From Candidatus Omnitrophota bacterium (GTDB taxonomy: Bacteria > Omnitrophota > Gorgyraeia > S143-82), in the NCBI GenBank assembly GCA_027034965.1, contig JALVWL010000006.1, forward strand, positions 1 through 5,261: DNA of 5,261 bases, written 5' to 3'. This document shows, piece by piece, positions 3,322 to 5,261 of the stretch. Position 1 is the first letter of the stretch. Each line of letters begins with the position of its first letter. Below the pieces are notes generated by a model. That model did no database searches, had not been told where the DNA came from, and saw nothing but the letters and a program-made list of their open reading frames with translations. Made by a program: the position numbers and the translations under genes.

Positions 3322-5261
3322 GGTTATTAAATATATCCATAACCAATTGGGGCCCTTATAGGACCAGCCGATCGTTTGATTTTGATAGTGGCATAAATCT
3401 CTTTTATGCTGACAATGAGGCAGGCAAGACTACATTGATGGAGGCAATGATTTCAACGGTATCCGGTTCGCCATCCGTTGTTTATCCTGGGATAAGGGCC
3501 GATGAAGACTTTGTGGGCAGTGCGGTCTTGATGTTGGAGAATAAGGGCAAGAGAATTAATCTTGGTTTTCCTGCCCGACGCAGGAAAAGAAGAGCAGGTG
3601 CGCAGGACTCTGGGCTTATGGCAAGGCTGCTCTTTTCCTGGCCTACCGAGGCCGACGATCCAGAGATGGTATCCCATCTTCTCACGGGCCTGCTTTTCCC
3701 TTCAGATGTCCTGAACTGGAATCCCCTCGAGGGGACAGGTGTCCTGGAGATAAAGGGAGGACAGATAAACGGCAGGAGGGTTGGTCTATACAAACGGGCA
3801 CTGGAAATAGAGAGGGAGCTCAAGACCCTGCGTAGGCTGGAGAAGGAGTTTTATTCTTTCTCAGAGGTCCCTATTTTGAGAGATAGGGAAGAACTATCCC
3901 GTATAGAGGAGGAACTGCATCGCCTTTTGCATCATAAGAGGGCACTGGCAGGGAGACTGTTTTCCAGATTAAAGGAACTGGAGATTGAGATGGCCTCTCT
4001 GGACAGCGATAAGGTTGTAGAGGTAGAGCAGGCTATGGCCAGGATAGGCAAGCTGGAGGCTATGCTGGAGAGGCGCAGGAGAGAGATGCCAGATATATCA
4101 GAAGAGAAACTGGTTGCCATAGAAGGGCTTATCAAGGCACTGGAGAATATGCCTGCAAAAAGGCGTTTGCCAAGCCTTGTCCTGTACATCGTTATGTTTT
4201 TTGGGATAGGGGCAATGTTCTTATCCGCTATAATTGCAAAGCTGATAGGTGGAATCTTGATCCTTGCCTCGGCAGGGCTTTTGGCCTACGATAGGGACTT
4301 AAGATATTATCACAATCAGAGGGCGAAGATATTTGAGAAGGCCTTTGATCTCTTTGATAAGAGGTTTGATTCCTTGGAGGAATTAAAAGAATATAGAGAT
4401 TATCTGTCCAGGCGCATCACCGAGCGCAAGGTTATAGAAGACGATATTCGCTCAATGGAGTTAGACCTTGCCCAGGAGGTCAGACATATAACTGCCCTGA
4501 CCGCAGGTCAGAAGCCTGCCTCTTTTGTAGAGGAGTATAACCGCAGGCGCAAGGAGATCGAGTCCCAGATGCGCAGATACCAGGATGAGTTAAATCGCCT
4601 TGGGGTCTCTGAGGCCGAGATGGCCTTTGAGTTAGATATTGATGATGAAGTCTATGACCAGGCCCGTGAACATGAGGTTATGGAAAAGATGGCCGAGATT
4701 AAGGAGAGATTGCTTAGTGAAGAGAGCAGGATTAATACCCTCAAGACCGCCATAATCTCGGCAGTAGGTTGTGAGTATACAGATAACATAAAACGGATAT
4801 TCGTTGAGTTAAAGAATCGTCAGGCAGAGCTGGAAGAGGAACTCAGACAGATTAGTGCGCGGATATTCAGCGGAGCTGCCTGGGCAAGGGTGCTTTCCAG
4901 GTCAAGGCAGGAACAGTTTGAGAGGGTCAGTGAACTGGTGATGTCCAGCAGATTCCTCGATTATCTGACCCTGTTTACGATAGGCAGGTACAACTCAGTC
5001 AATGTCAGGGTAGGGAAGGACGATATCTGGTTTGTAACCGATGAGGGAGAGTATAGGCTCTCCTGTATGAGTTCTGGTGCCAGACAGCAGGTTTTGTTTG
5101 CCTTTAAGGCTGCGCTCATCGAGCAGCTGTATGAGGAGCCTGCCTTTCTCGTGCTCGATGATGTCTTTATATTCTCTGATGCACTGAGACTGCGCAAGCA
5201 GGTCCAGAGCTTGTTGTCCCTGGTTCAGTCAGGATGGCAGGTTATTTACCTTACTAGCAAT
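3318..5261 (+). CDS. SbcC/Rad50-like ATPase with central membrane hairpin (YhaN-type), 3' partial
   Basis: The frame is open for 648 codons from ATG 3318 to the right edge, with no stop. Order: N-terminal ATPase lobe beginning MRLLNISITNWGPY, with Walker A A31-D-N-E-A-G-K37-T38; a basic patch RRRKRR (87-92); coiled coil about 158-278; two hydrophobic segments about 287-307 and 309-324; second coiled coil about 326-515; C-terminal lobe with ABC-type signature MSSGARQQ (584-591) and Walker B FLVLDD (610-615). The sequence breaks off at QVIYLTSN, close to the H-loop position, so only a short tail should be missing. In the family such ATPases dimerise on ATP, clamp DNA and gate the Mre11/SbcD nuclease, here the coupled upstream gene. 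Unlike Rad50/SbcC there is no CxxC zinc hook (only two cysteines, far apart); the membrane hairpin occupies the apex, as I recall for Bacillus YhaN. It is shorter than typical SbcC or YhaN (about 950-1050). ATPase identity is firm; DNA repair as its role is inferred. Confidence 0.9.
   Translation, partial: MRLLNISITNWGPYRTSRSFDFDSGINLFYADNEAGKTTLMEAMISTVSGSPSVVYPGIRADEDFVGSAVLMLENKGKRINLGFPARRRKRRAGAQDSGLMARLLFSWPTEADDPEMVSHLLTGLLFPSDVLNWNPLEGTGVLEIKGGQINGRRVGLYKRALEIERELKTLRRLEKEFYSFSEVPILRDREELSRIEEELHRLLHHKRALAGRLFSRLKELEIEMASLDSDKVVEVEQAMARIGKLEAMLERRRREMPDISEEKLVAIEGLIKALENMPAKRRLPSLVLYIVMFFGIGAMFLSAIIAKLIGGILILASAGLLAYDRDLRYYHNQRAKIFEKAFDLFDKRFDSLEELKEYRDYLSRRITERKVIEDDIRSMELDLAQEVRHITALTAGQKPASFVEEYNRRRKEIESQMRRYQDELNRLGVSEAEMAFELDIDDEVYDQAREHEVMEKMAEIKERLLSEESRINTLKTAIISAVGCEYTDNIKRIFVELKNRQAELEEELRQISARIFSGAAWARVLSRSRQEQFERVSELVMSSRFLDYLTLFTIGRYNSVNVRVGKDDIWFVTDEGEYRLSCMSSGARQQVLFAFKAALIEQLYEEPAFLVLDDVFIFSDALRLRKQVQSLLSLVQSGWQVIYLTSN

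Noticed and set aside
3453..5197. Minus-strand open frames at 3453-3677, 3482-3823, 3932-4189 and 4961-5197
   Set aside because: All are antisense to the uninterrupted + strand ATPase frame, and their serine/leucine-rich peptides are what antisense of coiled-coil coding DNA gives.

Overview
The window looks like ordinary chromosome from an uncultivated-type bacterium with moderate GC content. It carries one genuinely interesting gene pair and one odd repeat block. Ile ATA and Arg AGA/AGG codons are frequent in all genes. The HU protein ends its DNA-binding arm in a GRNPRTGE...VPVPPRR pattern that I associate with Planctomycetota/Omnitrophota-type HU proteins. The spacer between genes is full of low-complexity 'CTCCATTCTCC'-like and 'AACTAAAAAC' repeats of the kind seen in such genomes. 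This taxonomic guess is an inference of low confidence; nothing here fixes the phylum. All five genes are on the + strand.

Region 1 (1-200) is the C-terminal end of an FAD/NAD(P)-dependent pyridine nucleotide-disulfide oxidoreductase, cut by the left edge. Region 2 (201-356) is a regulatory gap. It holds a 7-bp inverted repeat and, just downstream of it, an extended -10 promoter (TGTTATAAT) that should drive the next two genes. Region 3 (357-1895) is a two-gene unit: a 90-residue HU/IHF-family DNA-binding protein, then after 12 bases hisS, a full-length histidyl-tRNA synthetase. Region 4 (1896-2247) has no credible gene. It contains a 9-bp perfect stem-loop right after hisS, a small A-rich direct-repeat cluster, and a block of about 249 bp bounded by 8-bp terminal inverted repeats. 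The block is built from alternating purine-rich and pyrimidine-rich arms.

Region 5 (2248-5261) is a translationally coupled pair whose start and stop codons overlap (ATGA). The first gene encodes a SbcD/Mre11-like (YhaO-type) metallophosphoesterase nuclease with all the main metal-ligand motifs. The second encodes a SbcC/Rad50-like (YhaN-type) ATPase, open from 3318 to the right edge: 648 codons without a stop, truncated close to its natural C-terminus. Between its coiled-coil arms the ATPase has a hydrophobic hairpin of two probable membrane helices where canonical Rad50/SbcC has a CxxC zinc hook, and it has no CxxC anywhere. The likely product is therefore a membrane-tethered Mre11-Rad50-like nuclease/ATPase complex. 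Its nucleotide-binding motifs also deviate slightly from the usual ones. This pair is the best candidate in the window for unusual biology.
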